From Brachionus rotundiformis (taxonomy: Eukaryota > Rotifera > Eurotatoria > Ploima > Brachionidae): a stretch of DNA of 64,000 bases. Location of the stretch: positions 3,441,961 to 3,505,960 of the forward strand of contig JAESIW010000137.1 in assembly GCA_016802295.1 (NCBI GenBank), given 5' to 3'. Shown here in pieces: positions 1-11,566 of this stretch (the first letter of the stretch is position 1; the number at the start of each line of letters is the position of its first letter). The notes beneath the pieces are model-generated. The model was not told the DNA's origin. It saw only the letters and a list, made by a program, of their open reading frames with translations, and made no database searches. The position numbers and the translations under genes were made by a program.

Positions 1-334
1 CAATTAATATTATAGATACAACACTGAAAAAATAATTTTAATATTGTTATAACTCTTTAAATTTCAAAAACAAGATTCAATCTTTAATTGCAAAATTATT
101 CTAGATTTGAATGTTTCTTATTTTGATATTTTGTAGAAGCAAGTGTTTCTATATAATTGTGATAATTTGAAAATAAATTTATAAAATGAATTAAATTTAT
201 CTAAATATATATTTCGTATATATTTGTTTTGATATTGTCTATATCAAAATAAATCGCAACAAGATAGTAAATTCAAATATATCATTTCATATTTTAAATG
301 GCTAAAAATTTTAAATTGAAAAAATTCGATAACT

Positions 335-1010
335 TTCTACATGATAGAAAGCATAGGGTAGTAATAGGTCTGTACGAATCTGAATGAGTTGATGTGCTAA
401 GTGGGGTCCTACATGGTTCAGTTCTTGGTCAGTTACTATTCTTGATCTTCATAAATGACTTGCCGGAACTAGCAAGTCAATTTTATACGATGTTTGCAGA
501 TGACAGCAAATTGATCAGTGTCATTAGAAATACAAGCGATCAAATGCTAATACAAGAGGATATTGACAAGATAGTTGAGTGGTCGAAGTACTGGAGAATT
601 AGTTCAAGTAAAGTAATGTATGCTGAGAGCAATACTGAGCGCTATCTTGGTGCAATGGTAAAAAACAAACTCAAGTAGAATGATCAAATTGATAGCTGTG
701 TAAAAAAAGCCAACAACATGGTTGGAATGCTCAAGAAAACTTTGCGGGATGCGCAATCATTCTTGAAATTTTAAACAAAACATAAGTATTATGTTTAATG
801 GTGTGATGTTAAACCACATCTAGAATACTGTGTGCCTGCCTGGAATCCTTACTTAATAAAGGGTATATTTAGACTAGAACAAGTACAAAGATGAGCAACG
901 AAATTAGTTCTACAAATTAGAAATATGAGCTATGAGTCAAGGCTAGCTAATCTGGGATAACTCTAAAAGAAAGGCGTCAGCGTGGTGATCTTCAATTAAC
1001 CAATTCAAAT
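335..1010 (+). mobile_element. Decayed non-LTR retrotransposon, reverse transcriptase and 3' part of ORF2
   Basis: Conceptual translation matches the reverse transcriptase of CR1/jockey-type LINEs. An RKHRVVI-like start is followed by the block corresponding to GVPQGSVLGPLLF (here GVLHGSVLGQLLF), then FINDLPEL and the catalytic FADD box at about 493-504. Further on are DQIDSCVKKANN, PHLEYCVPAW and a YESRLANLG block typical of the region after the polymerase core. The copy is dead: there are in-frame stops (for example just before VDVLSGV and after NKLK), frameshifts near the end, and a probable internal deletion between WSKYWRISSSK and ERYLGAMV, where the family has about 30 more residues. 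No 5' end, poly-A tail or target-site duplication could be delimited. The element class is firm; the exact clade is not. Confidence 0.85.
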
Positions 1011-1333
1011 TAGATTATCTAAATAAATACATCGGTAGAAATGAACTAAAAAGTTAAAAGTCTATTATAGCGGGACTACGTTAGTCGTTCTGCTTTGTTA
1101 ATTTAGTAAAACTAAGTTGACCGTAGAATATTAACTATTTTTATTAATATTATTATTCAATGATGTTATTCTATAGTTATTTATCTTTTTTAGTTTTTGT
1201 AAAAAAGTACATTTTTAAAAGTAATAAAAGTAACATTAAAAAAAATAATTTCTTTTTATTAAATAAAAATATATTGCGAAAGTATCGGAAGTTCGATAAA
1301 CGAGATAAAATGATCCAACAACAAAAAAAGTGA
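1011..1333. other. Short non-coding gap, 3' flank of PI4K2
   Basis: A+T-rich spacer between the retrotransposon remnant and the PI4K2 stop codon. It should hold the 3' UTR and poly-A site of the minus-strand PI4K2 gene. Open frames on the minus strand here run antisense or past the stop and show no domain. Confidence 0.5.
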
Positions 1334-3297
1334 CTACCAGCAACTGAACAAAGGTGATCGCGAATGAAAGCTTTGTTTAAGCTCAACATCACTATCAAGT
1401 CTGTCGCGATTTGATAAATAAGATGGTTGTGGCTGCAAGTGATGGTGTTTGTCATGTTTAAGCTTGGTGAGCTCAACAGTTACACATGGCATTTGAACAA
1501 GCTGAAGCGGTGTTCTCGCATCTTTCAGCGCTTGAACTAAATTTAGAATCTAAAAAAAACTTAGTTAATTATTATTTCCTTTAAATTAATTTTTAAAAAT
1601 TTACCTGGCCTCTCATTACTGACATTTGTTTTTCAAATGTTGATTTATCAAAACCTTTATCTTTCTGAAATAAAAAACTTATATGAAATTAGTTCATTAC
1701 AATTAAAGCAAATACCTTGAAAACTTCATAAAGCTCGTTGCATATTTCTTGAACAAAATTCATATCTGATAATTTAGGTAAAACAAGGTCTTTAATCTCT
1801 TGAGAAAATGGAATTTTTGCCTGAGGAAGCCAAGCCCAATGATATGGATCTAAGAAAAATAAGAAAATAAACTCTTTTTTTTTTGATTCTTTTTCAAATA
1901 CAAGCTCTCCACTCGTCCGGATGTTTAAACGGAAATGCAAGTCCATTATCTATAGCAGCTATTTGAATTGAAACACTTGATGAAGATGAAATAGATGTTT
2001 CATGATAATTTTGCTGATCTGTATCACTTTCAACTCTAATTTCATCAATATTAGATGAATCAGTAACTGTTGAATTATTTTTTGAAGATGTCTTATCATT
2101 AAGAAAAAATTAAAATAATAAAATTAGATTTTTATTTTTAGCAATAAAACTCTGAACATTTTTGATTGTATAATATTAATTTTTTTAGACTTACTAAAGA
2201 ATGCATTTTTTCAAAAAGCTTTAGGATATTTTAAAGAATATTATAAAAAAATTTTAAAAAATACTTGATCAATTTCATTTGATTTTAATCGTTCAAACTT
2301 AATAAGCCAATTGTCATTACCTCGATCTAAAATTATTAAATTATTTGAACACCAAGCTAAATTATTCTATAAACAAATACCTGTATTTCTAATTATATAA
2401 TCTAGAACAACCAATCTTTCAAACTGGAGCTGAAATATCCTAGCTTCTTCTGGACTAAGGATCTCATCGGTTTCGAATCGTCTTAACCAGTAGTCAGCAT
2501 CTTTGTAATTTTCAACAAATAACTGAAAAGAGCCGACTTTTGGCGGCAGTCCGATTCGGTCAAACCTCATGTTGGGAAAGCGATTTGCCAAATTTTGTTT
2601 TGTTCTAGATTTCATTCTGTCTATGGCCAAATAATTAAAGCTTTCAGCACTCAATTTTACTACTTTGGTTTTGGGTACTATTTGCAAGTCAAGCTTCTCA
2701 TCAATAATGCTTGCTCCAGCCTCGCTTAAATAGCCTTGATTAGGTGCAAGACATGACCTGCCAAAACAACATGGACAGCATATTTTGTGAAGCCATTTTG
2801 TCCACTTTGGATTTAGCATTCCGTATGGCTCCTCGTCTTTTGGTTTAAAAACCGCTATTATTTTCTAAATAAAAATTATTTTCTCATTTCTCCTATTTAA
2901 AATACTATCTTACACTATCAGCATTTTTGCAAAAATATGAACCACTAGAACCTTCATAAATTCGCTGTGGCAAAACATTATGGTCTATGGCATATTCGAC
3001 ATTCTTTACTTTTTCGTTAAATTCTGGATCGCTTTCGAAATGGTTGCAGGAAAAGTGGACAAAATCAGTGCTTTCTGTATCCGATATATTGCTGGCATTG
3101 CCATTGAGTAAAGGTTGATATTCACCATTTCGGAACAATTTGGCTGTCACTGTGTTTAGTTTAGATTTACTTTTTTTAGGTTCATCTAGTTGATAAAAAT
3201 TGTTTGTAGGTAGATTTGTAGTTACATCAGGCGGTGGACCTCTGGATCCTATATCGTGGGTTGATTCAAGTAAATCGTCGTCTGTATCAACTTCCAT
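1334..3297 (-). CDS. PI4K2: Phosphatidylinositol 4-kinase type 2
   Basis: Phosphorylates phosphatidylinositol to PI4P on trans-Golgi and endosomal membranes. Seven exons read right to left: 3297-2914, 2864-2381, 2326-2265, 2091-1902, 1849-1716, 1664-1605, 1549-1334. All introns are GT-AG, 49-173 bp, and the frame is continuous to a 509-residue product (human PI4K2A is 479). Visible landmarks are the ATP-binding lysine in IIAVFKPK (about K135), the palmitoylated CCPCCFGR motif (157-164), IGLPPKVGSFQLFVE, the catalytic loop DRGNDNW (290-296), the metal-binding IDNGLAFP (D358), HWAWLPQAK and a C-terminal SFHSRSPLFSCW tail. A Ser/Thr/Asp-rich stretch of about 40 residues (about 311-351) is inserted between catalytic loop and IDNG. 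The N-terminal 100 residues are low-complexity and acidic, as in relatives. The start is the only upstream ATG of exon 1. Confidence 0.96.
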
Positions 3298-4418
3298 CTA
3301 ATATTTAAGATAGGAAAAAAGCTAAAATCAATTGACAAGCTTAAGCAAAGGTAGAAAAAAGCTATTGCGTAAATCGAAAATACGCAGATACAGTCGTGAG
3401 GCAATCGATGGTTAATTATGTGTTAAAATCAAAACCATATTTAATTTTAAAATTTTTGTTTATTTGATTATAATTTATTTTCCCTCAATTCCTCGTCATC
3501 TGAATTCAAATTTCAACGATATAAGTCTAAAATGAAATGAACTCAAAATAAGCTATTATTTTTTTCATTTTATGAAAATTTAGACTTTTTTATGAATTTG
3601 TGTAACAAAATAATCTTACCTAATGAATAATTTTTCCTAAATGCAAATTTATTTAATTTTTATCTTAAAAATACAATTAACTCAAAATAAGCTATTATTT
3701 TTTTCATTTTATGAAAATTTAGACTTTTTTATGAATTTGTGTAACAAAATAATCTTACCTAATGAATAATTTTTCCTAAATGCAAATTTATTTAATTTTT
3801 ATCTTAAAAATACAATTAACTAAACTCTTGACTAGGAGCTCAATCGCTTTAAAATTAATTTTTTTAAATGAAATCAAAATCATTTTAAATAGTATAGAAT
3901 TATTTAAATTATTTTACTCAAAAAATTTTTCTTATAAACAATATATAAAATATAAATTGTCAATAATAATGGGCTTTCCTGATCGCTCATTAAACTTATA
4001 TATTTGTTAATAATTAGCTTGAGATAAAAAGCTAAATTAACCTTGAAATCATCAAATTTAGATAAGAAATTTAAAATGGAAAATATACAAACCATAATGA
4101 GTTAAGACTGTAAAGCCATTGTTGATACTTTTCTACTCTTAAGATTCAAATAGATAATGTTTTTTTGTTTTTTTTTTAATTGTTTTTTTAATTATATCTA
4201 CAAAGAAATAGTCACTTAATTGTACCATGAAGGATATTTTTCAAAATCAAAAATTTGAATATCAAAGACTGGTAATCTGTGATTTATGTATAAAGTTAAA
4301 AAAAGCTTCGATCAAGAATAAGAAAAGACAATTCAAAATTTTAAAATAACTAAAATAGTTATAGGTATGTTTTATTTTTAAATTCAGTCTTTTTTTGTAT
4401 ACAATTTTTTTTCAACAA
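3298..4418. other. Intergenic, 5' flank of PI4K2 and 3' flank of the Ig gene
   Basis: Contains the presumed PI4K2 promoter (about 3300-3420, somewhat richer in G+C) and the 139-bp tandem duplication listed separately. The short open frames at 3780-4095 on both strands are A+T-driven and show no domain. Confidence 0.5.
3541..3818. repeat. Exact tandem duplication, two copies of 139 bp
   Basis: Copy 1 runs 3541-3679 and copy 2 follows directly at 3680-3818. I see no mismatch by eye. Both begin ACTCAAAATAAGC and end in a CTTAAAAATACAATTA-type sequence. Identity in non-coding DNA points to a recent duplication or a collapsed/expanded assembly artefact. No terminal inverted repeats are visible. 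Confidence 0.92.
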
Positions 4419-6615
4419 TTATAAGAATATACAAAAATTTAGAAATAAAAATATAATGAATAAGAAAAATAATGTATTTTTATAGATAAACTTATTATAT
4501 GAACAAGAATTGTATTTTTTGATTGATTGATCATCATCTAAGTCTTCATCGATTTTGCTGTTAAAGTTTTTAAAATTCAACCAAAATAATTTCCTAGTCG
4601 TGTACTGCTTCTCCATAGACAAACTTCTCATCTTATCCAAATTCATCATATTATAATTTAAATCTTTAAAAAAACTTTGGTTTATTATTTTTGCTTTTAT
4701 TCCAAACATTACTTTTGATTGTAAATTCAATAGTTCGATTTGCTACTTCGTTTGAGACTAAACATTGATAAACTCCCAAATCAGACTCAGAAATGCTCTT
4801 TACATTTTATAAATTTAATTAGAAAATATGGCAAAAAAATTACTCTAATTAGAAGAGAAGAGACAATAAAATTGGATTTAATGTGTTTTTCATTTATGTG
4901 GTATTTTGGTGTTGGATATTTGTTTAATGAGTCTCTTTCAAAATTGGAGCCTGAGTGCTTTAAAGAAAAAGAAGCTAGCAAATTTAGAGATTTCCATTCT
5001 TTGTTTGTCCCATTATTAACCAAGTTTAATTTCTTAAATTCATTATGATCAAGTTTTTTAAAGAACCAGTATATTTTTGGCAAAGGATTAGATACAACAG
5101 AACAATTGAGCTGAAATTCAGTCATTTTTGAAGACAATCTGTATATTCTAGGCCTTGATATAATTTTCGGAGCATCTTAAATAATATCTTTAAAATAAAA
5201 ATAAATAAAAATTAAGTTACATTTTAGATTAATTTTGAATGATCTAATAGCTTTGGCCCCATATCCGTTTCCTGCTTGACATTCAACTAAATTAATTCTT
5301 GAAGACTTGCGTATATTAGGAATGACCAATTCCGATTCATTAGAATCTAATTCTATAGAAATAAAATTTAAAAAACAAATTAAAAATTTTATTTTTTCTA
5401 ATAAATGACTTACGTAAAATCGTTCCATTGAAAAATTTTACAGACCAAGTGATTGTAGGCAAAGGTTTTCCTCTCGCAATACATTTCAGTCTTAGGTCTT
5501 GATTCTCATTAACACTCTTTAGAAAAAGTGAATTTTCATAATTCGACATTAATTTCAGTTGATCATTTTCAACTTCTTCCATAAAATAAGCCGGCTCTAA
5601 TAAAAAAATTAAAATTTTTATTCATTTAATTATTTCCAATACCATTAACGTTTAAGTTAAATTTTTGAAGCCAATATGTGTCATAAGGCTTTTTGTTTAG
5701 TTGACAAATATAATTTCGAGAATCAGACAATTTAAGATAATTTATCATCAAATTCCATTTTATTTTGTCATGGGTCTGAGTCGATACGTAAATTCTTTCA
5801 AAATAAAGCCGCTCGTCCGGTATCAACCGAATATCATCTAGACCAAGTGGTTCATAATCCTTACCACTGTCAACTTCCCTTGACCAAATAATCTAAATTA
5901 TTAATTTAAAAATATTCTATATAAGAATGAATTTCATATGAATTAAAAATGTAAAAATATCATTTTCTTCATTTTTATAAAATTTTTTAAAATTTCATTA
6001 ATTTATTTTAAAAAAATTAGCTTAGAGAAAGTGAGATGTTTAAATTTCAGCTTTTTTCACTGTTTTTTTGCTTTAAAATTCGCAATACCTTTACAATTAA
6101 AAATCTTAAATAGTTTTAACTAAAGGTGATAAATTTTTGACTTTAGATATGTAAATATTTACTGTAAATATTTGGTTATTAATTTTTTAGTCAAGAATCT
6201 TTAGATAGTCTTACTCATTAAGAAACCTAAAATACCTGAAATTTAATTATTTAAATTATAAAAATACGCTTCTGGGTTAAATTGATGACTAAAAAATCAA
6301 AAAAAAACTTCTTGTTAATGTTCATTGAAAATTAAATAATAAACTTTAAGATTATTAATAAAAAATTACCTTGTAGTTGTCTGACTTTAGAAATTGAATG
6401 CCGTCAAGTTCAATCGAGCATGTAAAAGTTACAGTTTTTTCCACAAGCGATGTAACTCTAACAAAATTATCAACCCATGTAGAAAAATTAATAAATCTAA
6501 TGCTGTCCGATTTATTTGACATCAAATCATTATTTGGTTCCGAGACTATTGATTTTACAAATTGAAGATAAAAAATAATAAAAGAATAGTTAAAAAATTT
6601 TTTGTTAATTTTCAT
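4419..6615 (-). CDS. Lachesin/IgLON-like immunoglobulin-domain cell-surface protein, probably GPI-anchored
   Basis: Likely an extracellular adhesion/recognition molecule of the lachesin-amalgam-IgLON-DIP group. Seven exons: 6615-6370, 5892-5643, 5596-5414, 5352-5221, 5175-4844, 4797-4713, 4663-4419; continuous frame, 490 residues. Residues 1-25 form a signal peptide (basic start, then SFIIFYLQFV). Three Ig domains follow, with cysteine pairs at about 66/145, 204/251 and 295/393. Typical Ig strands are SDSRNYICQL, DLRLKCIARGKPLPTITW and SDLGVYQC. The last about 19 residues are almost wholly hydrophobic after a polar spacer, which suggests a GPI-anchoring signal or a terminal membrane segment. 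The third domain has about 98 residues between its cysteines, so it carries a long Asn/Lys-rich insertion. The exon 6/7 junction (49-bp intron 4664-4712) is the least certain; without it the protein ends before the hydrophobic tail. The precise subfamily cannot be fixed by eye. Confidence 0.85.
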
Positions 6616-9600
6616 TTTAGATCAACTACACAAATCAGATATTTTCGACTAAAATTAGGATTTAATTCTTCATTCTTAATAATTAAAATATTTTTATGTA
6701 ACTAAGTCAAAAAAGCTTTCTTGTAAATTATTCCATTTGATTTCAAATTATTAGACGGCCATTTTTGATATCTAAAAAAGAAAATAAAACTAATTCTCAT
6801 TAGAAATGATTAAAAATTTATAGTTCTAATTTAATGAATATAAATTAAAGGATCATTAAGTAACTTGATTAAGCGAAAATTCATTTTATTTACGGTCATA
6901 TTCGATTATTTTTAGAAAAAAAGATCAAAAATAAGAAATAAAATTTTAATAATAAATAAAATAAACAAGCTTATTGCAAGATAATGGTTAACTATGATAA
7001 CCGACTCAAGTGGTTACAAATAGAATGAAACAAAATTGCAATTAAGTTTTCTTTAAAATCTTAATTTTAGCTCAGTCATCAAATCTCATTAAAATGAATA
7101 TGAATAAAATTATTAAGTCTCAAAGATTTTTAATTATCGAAGGAGAATTTACTTAAGCTGGTTCGGAAATCTTGGCATGAAAATATCATCCTTTTTTGAC
7201 AAAAATATTCTTTATTTTTCCTTTTTATTATGTAACTAAACTTAAATATTAACTTAAAAAGATATCTTTAACAACGAGACTATTTTTGGATATTAATGAT
7301 GAATAAAAATAAATATAAAAATCTTATTCAATTTGGGTCCAAGTAATCTATTTAAACTATCTATATGTTCTATTATCTTTTTTAATCAAAAGTGTAACTT
7401 TTAAGAATAAAAATAATGCGAAAATTAACCTTTTAATGGAAAAAATTTTATTTGTGTCGCATATGGTTATTTTTTTAGCATTTAACATCGGAACACAAAG
7501 GCAAAAAACTTCACAGACCAAAAAAACATATTTCTGATAAAAATTTGTTTTTAATCAAATTAAAAGAAAAACTAAAGTTATTAGCAAAAATAAGAATGAA
7601 TTGAGCAACTTATGGAAGCATTAATCAAAAGAATCACGAAAGAGGATGAAAAATTTTTCCTATTTGTTTTTACAAATTGTAGTATAAAATATCAAAAAAT
7701 TTGATACAATTAATTGTTTGATTTTTAATTTCGCAATAAGATTTTGTTTAAAATTTGTTTTAATAGAAAATTATTAAAATATAAATTGATTGATATTTTA
7801 ATTACGTTTCGAGGGAGTACATTTTTATTAACGACAATTAATTACTCGGAATCAGCCGAATTAATTCTCCTTAAAGAGTTCAGAAACATTTAATTAAAGG
7901 TCTATTCTTTGAGGGAATAGCGATTTTTTTATTTATACAACCTTTTTTTCAACAAGAAAATAAATATTCTTAAAGTTAATTGCAGTTCTCGATTAATTTA
8001 ATAAGAAAGATTTTCTAGGTAATTGAATCTCTAAAATTGCATTAATTGTTCCATATTTGAAAAAAAAACAAATAAATTATTTTATGAATATTCATCCTTA
8101 AATCCTCCTAATTTTAATTACCTAAAATCAAATAATCAAAAGCTACCAAGCTATGGAAAGCTTTTTGAAAAAGAGATTAATATAAGTATTTGTAAACAAA
8201 GATTTTTTAAATAAAAAAAATAAATACATAAGTTTTTTAAATAAAGCCATTATCAAATATGAATAATTTAAAATATGACTTTTTTCAATATTTATGTTTT
8301 ATTCATTTTAAAAGATAAATTAAAGAATAAAAAAATTAACTAATTGCTTTCTATTTGAATCAAACAACAATGACTTAATTATTCGATAAAATAAAAATTT
8401 ATCTGAATTTAATTAGACTACAAAAAAAATAAATTCGATTGATTAAAGTGATATTCATTTTCGATATTAAAATAAGATAAAATTAAATAAACTAATTTAG
8501 AAAATAAATTTAAATATATTAAAATCTATTTATTCAAAATATGATACCTTAAATTGTAAAAATAAAATTATTAAATAAAAGAAACTGACACATATTTTCT
8601 ATTTAACTCGAAGCAAATTTAAAAATTTATTATTTCTCCAAATATGAGTTTATATTTATAAAGAAAAATACTAATCACTTTGAATCTATATTTTTCACCA
8701 TCCTAAAGATAAAACAGGTTATTTATATCATATAAATTATATGTTTTTCTAATGAATAGGCTAATTCCTCTTAAAATGCACGCAATTATTCTATTTCACG
8801 TTTGGAGAGAGTTATGCTAAATTAATATCTTATCAATATAAAAGCAACATGAAAGTAGAAAAGAAATAAGCAAAAACAATCAGTCGTTTGATAATTAAGC
8901 TTCAAATTTATTTATAAATACAGTGTTCATAAATTTTCTACCAAAATTGTAGTTTGTATGAGAAGGCTTGATTTGAAATTGTTCACAAATTTAAAAATAA
9001 ATTGAAAAATAATTAAGATAATAATGAAAAGCTTTAAAAGTATAATTCATTTGAAGACTTACGTAAAATTGTCGAAAAAAAATGAAATTCCTCTTTTTTA
9101 AAATAATAGACTTGGAATGTACATTATAGAAGGAACTAAAATATTCTAAAATTAGATGTGTTTACATGATAAAAAAAATCTATTCTTAATTTAAATTATA
9201 GCATAATTAATTGGCTGCATAAGTTAAAGCCATTATGGTAGAGAACGAAAATTGCCAGATGCTTTTAATGTAAAAAGTCTCATAAAAAATATTGCATCAA
9301 AAGAAGCATATTATCATCTAATTTGGTGAGTAAATGAGTAGGGAGTGGTCACATCTTTTTTCATTTTATTTAAAAAATCAATAAATTAACTGATAAGTCA
9401 TAATCTCCATATTTTATCTTCCAAAATCAAGATACAAGACTCAAGAGGATTTCTATTCAAGGATTCAGACATGAAACTGTCAAAAATTGGCAAAAGATTT
9501 TGGAACAAAGAAACCGCTCAACAATTATTGAAAATTTTTGGCGCATTTTTCTAAAATGACCATCTTGCTATAATTTTTGAAATCCGCGTCTTAAATCTGG

Positions 9601-11566
9601 TACATTGATCCGTTGTTCATTTGTATCAGTACCAGTCATAATGCTTGTCTTTGCTTTGACCCTTTACTTCATTCCTGCAGCCTATGTAATTTATCATTTT
9701 TTCATTCATATTATACTGAATTAATTTATAGTTCGGGTCTGTTGTAGACCCTTCAAGTTATGTTCATATCTAAGTCCACTCTCGATCGCGTCGGCTAGCA
9801 TTTTTTTGCTGTTGGTGCACTTAGCTTATTCAATTACTCATGGACAAATGCTTTGATCAAACCCTCATTTAATCTTACTTTGAAATCATACCAAACAGCA
9901 AGTTGTAGTTTCTTGGCATAGTCGTTCACTGATTCCTCTAGTGCTTATTCAATTTGGTAAGACACTACAAATTAGACGAAAGCTCAACTATTAGCCACAG
10001 TAAATTCGGCTGTTTACCATACCATATATATATAGGTTATTTTTGAAATTTTTAATTGATTCTGAATTAACGATGTTCCGATGGTTCCAAATCCAAATTT
10101 ATTTTATGAATGCAACTTTGAATGCATTCAAATTTCAATAAAATCGAGTTTAGTGCATTTTGCAGAGATTTTGCACATCATTTGCAGACTTTTACAGTTG
10201 ATGCAACTTTGAATGTTGCACCATTCTGCATTCACCGAATTAATTTTAAACTTTTAGAAGAAAAGTTATTTAATTTTTTTTACACTTTGTTCTGTTCTTG
10301 TGTACTGAACTTCACAAAACCCTCAAATTTATTTTTTATTAAATAAAAAATATCATTTCTTAATAACAGAAATAGGTTTAAACCTTTAGAAAAAAATTTA
10401 TTCAATTTTTTTACATTTTTTTCTGTTCTTTTTGCCATTTTGTACTGAATTTCACAAAACCAATTTTAGGGAGGCCCACAAAAGTTGCCCGAAAAGATTC
10501 CACCTTTGTTAAGACCAAATTTTTACACAAAAATTTATCTAGTATAAAAATAATTAAGAAAATTTGAAATAGCTTGACATTTACAGGATAGTTAAAGTTG
10601 TATGAATGGAATAAAATTTAAAATTGAAAAAAAAAAGAATCTAATTGTAAATAGTACATTTGTAGATTATTTGGAGTTTATATGACCTGTTTGGAGATTA
10701 TTGGAGGCATTTACCATTTTAAGATTTTCCTGAGTAGCTATGTTTCGAAGTGAAGGCGTTATTTTTGTCGCTCACCTTTGGGCTTTCTCATTTTATGGAA
10801 TGTCAAAGGCTTAACTTACCATTACTGTGTACTTTAAAGTAAAAAAAAATGTTAAAAATAAAATGTATAAAATTTGAATTCAAAAGACTTGGGTTTAAGT
10901 TTGTACTGTTGGTAAATTTTTTCAAAAATACTTTTCTTATAATTTATTTATTAATGTCTAGAAAAAAGGTACTTGGGTAAATATAGCAACTTCTTATTCT
11001 TAAAAGTGAAAAAAATATTTACGCATTATAGCTGAAGTTTAGATATTTAAAGAAAAACAAAAGAAAATTTTATTTTTTATCAAAGCTGTGGTTTTTGTTT
11101 ATACATTATTTTTTCTTCTTTAATCAGATCAAGTTATATTAATAAAGAAATGATATCATTTAAAAAGATTAACTTCAGCAATTTATAATTAACGAGTTTT
11201 TTATTTCTAAAAAATCAAATTTCTATAAAAAAATTTTTATAAAAAGATTTCTAATTTTTATTTTTTGAATCAAAATTTTCAACCTATTAAAAATTTGTTT
11301 ATTGTGTCAATAATAATAAAATAAAATAAAATACAAATAAAAACACTATTTATTTTAATTTTTAAACACGCAAAATCTTTCTCAAAGAGTTAACTATTTG
11401 ACAAGAACCTCATCTAAAAACAAACGGAAAAGCCGAATTTAAAAACACGCAAAATATTTATTTTTGTTAAAATTTGAGTTTAATCAACAAAAATTACACT
11501 TGAACAAAAAAAAAATTTAACAGATTATTAGATATTAATAAGGACTTGTATTTAGCCATATTAATT
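6616..11566. other. Large A+T-rich intergenic region
   Basis: About 5 kb with no convincing gene on either strand. A gag-like remnant lies at about 9740-9975. Slightly more G+C-rich patches at 9560-9960 and 10680-10800 look like decayed transposon or unrecognised non-coding DNA. The open frame at 10122-10346 (plus) has low-complexity internal repetition and no domain. Confidence 0.6.
9740..9975 (-). mobile_element. Possible decayed retrotransposon gag fragment
   Basis: The minus strand reads ALEESVNDYAKKLQLAV, then WYDFKVRLNEGLIKAFV, and after a frameshift MLADAIESGLRYEHNL. This resembles the capsid region of Ty3/gypsy-type gag, where an ESVxDY-KL-L block, an LN-xL-xxFV block and an L-DAI-xG-LRYE block come in this order. 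Stops (before ALEES, after the FVHE block) and a frameshift show it is not functional. No LTR, protease or polymerase part was found nearby. The call rests on motif order only. Confidence 0.4.

Noticed and set aside
4740..5048. Plus-strand 102-codon open frame
   Set aside because: Antisense to exons 5 and 6 of the Ig-domain gene, which give conserved Ig strands on the minus strand.
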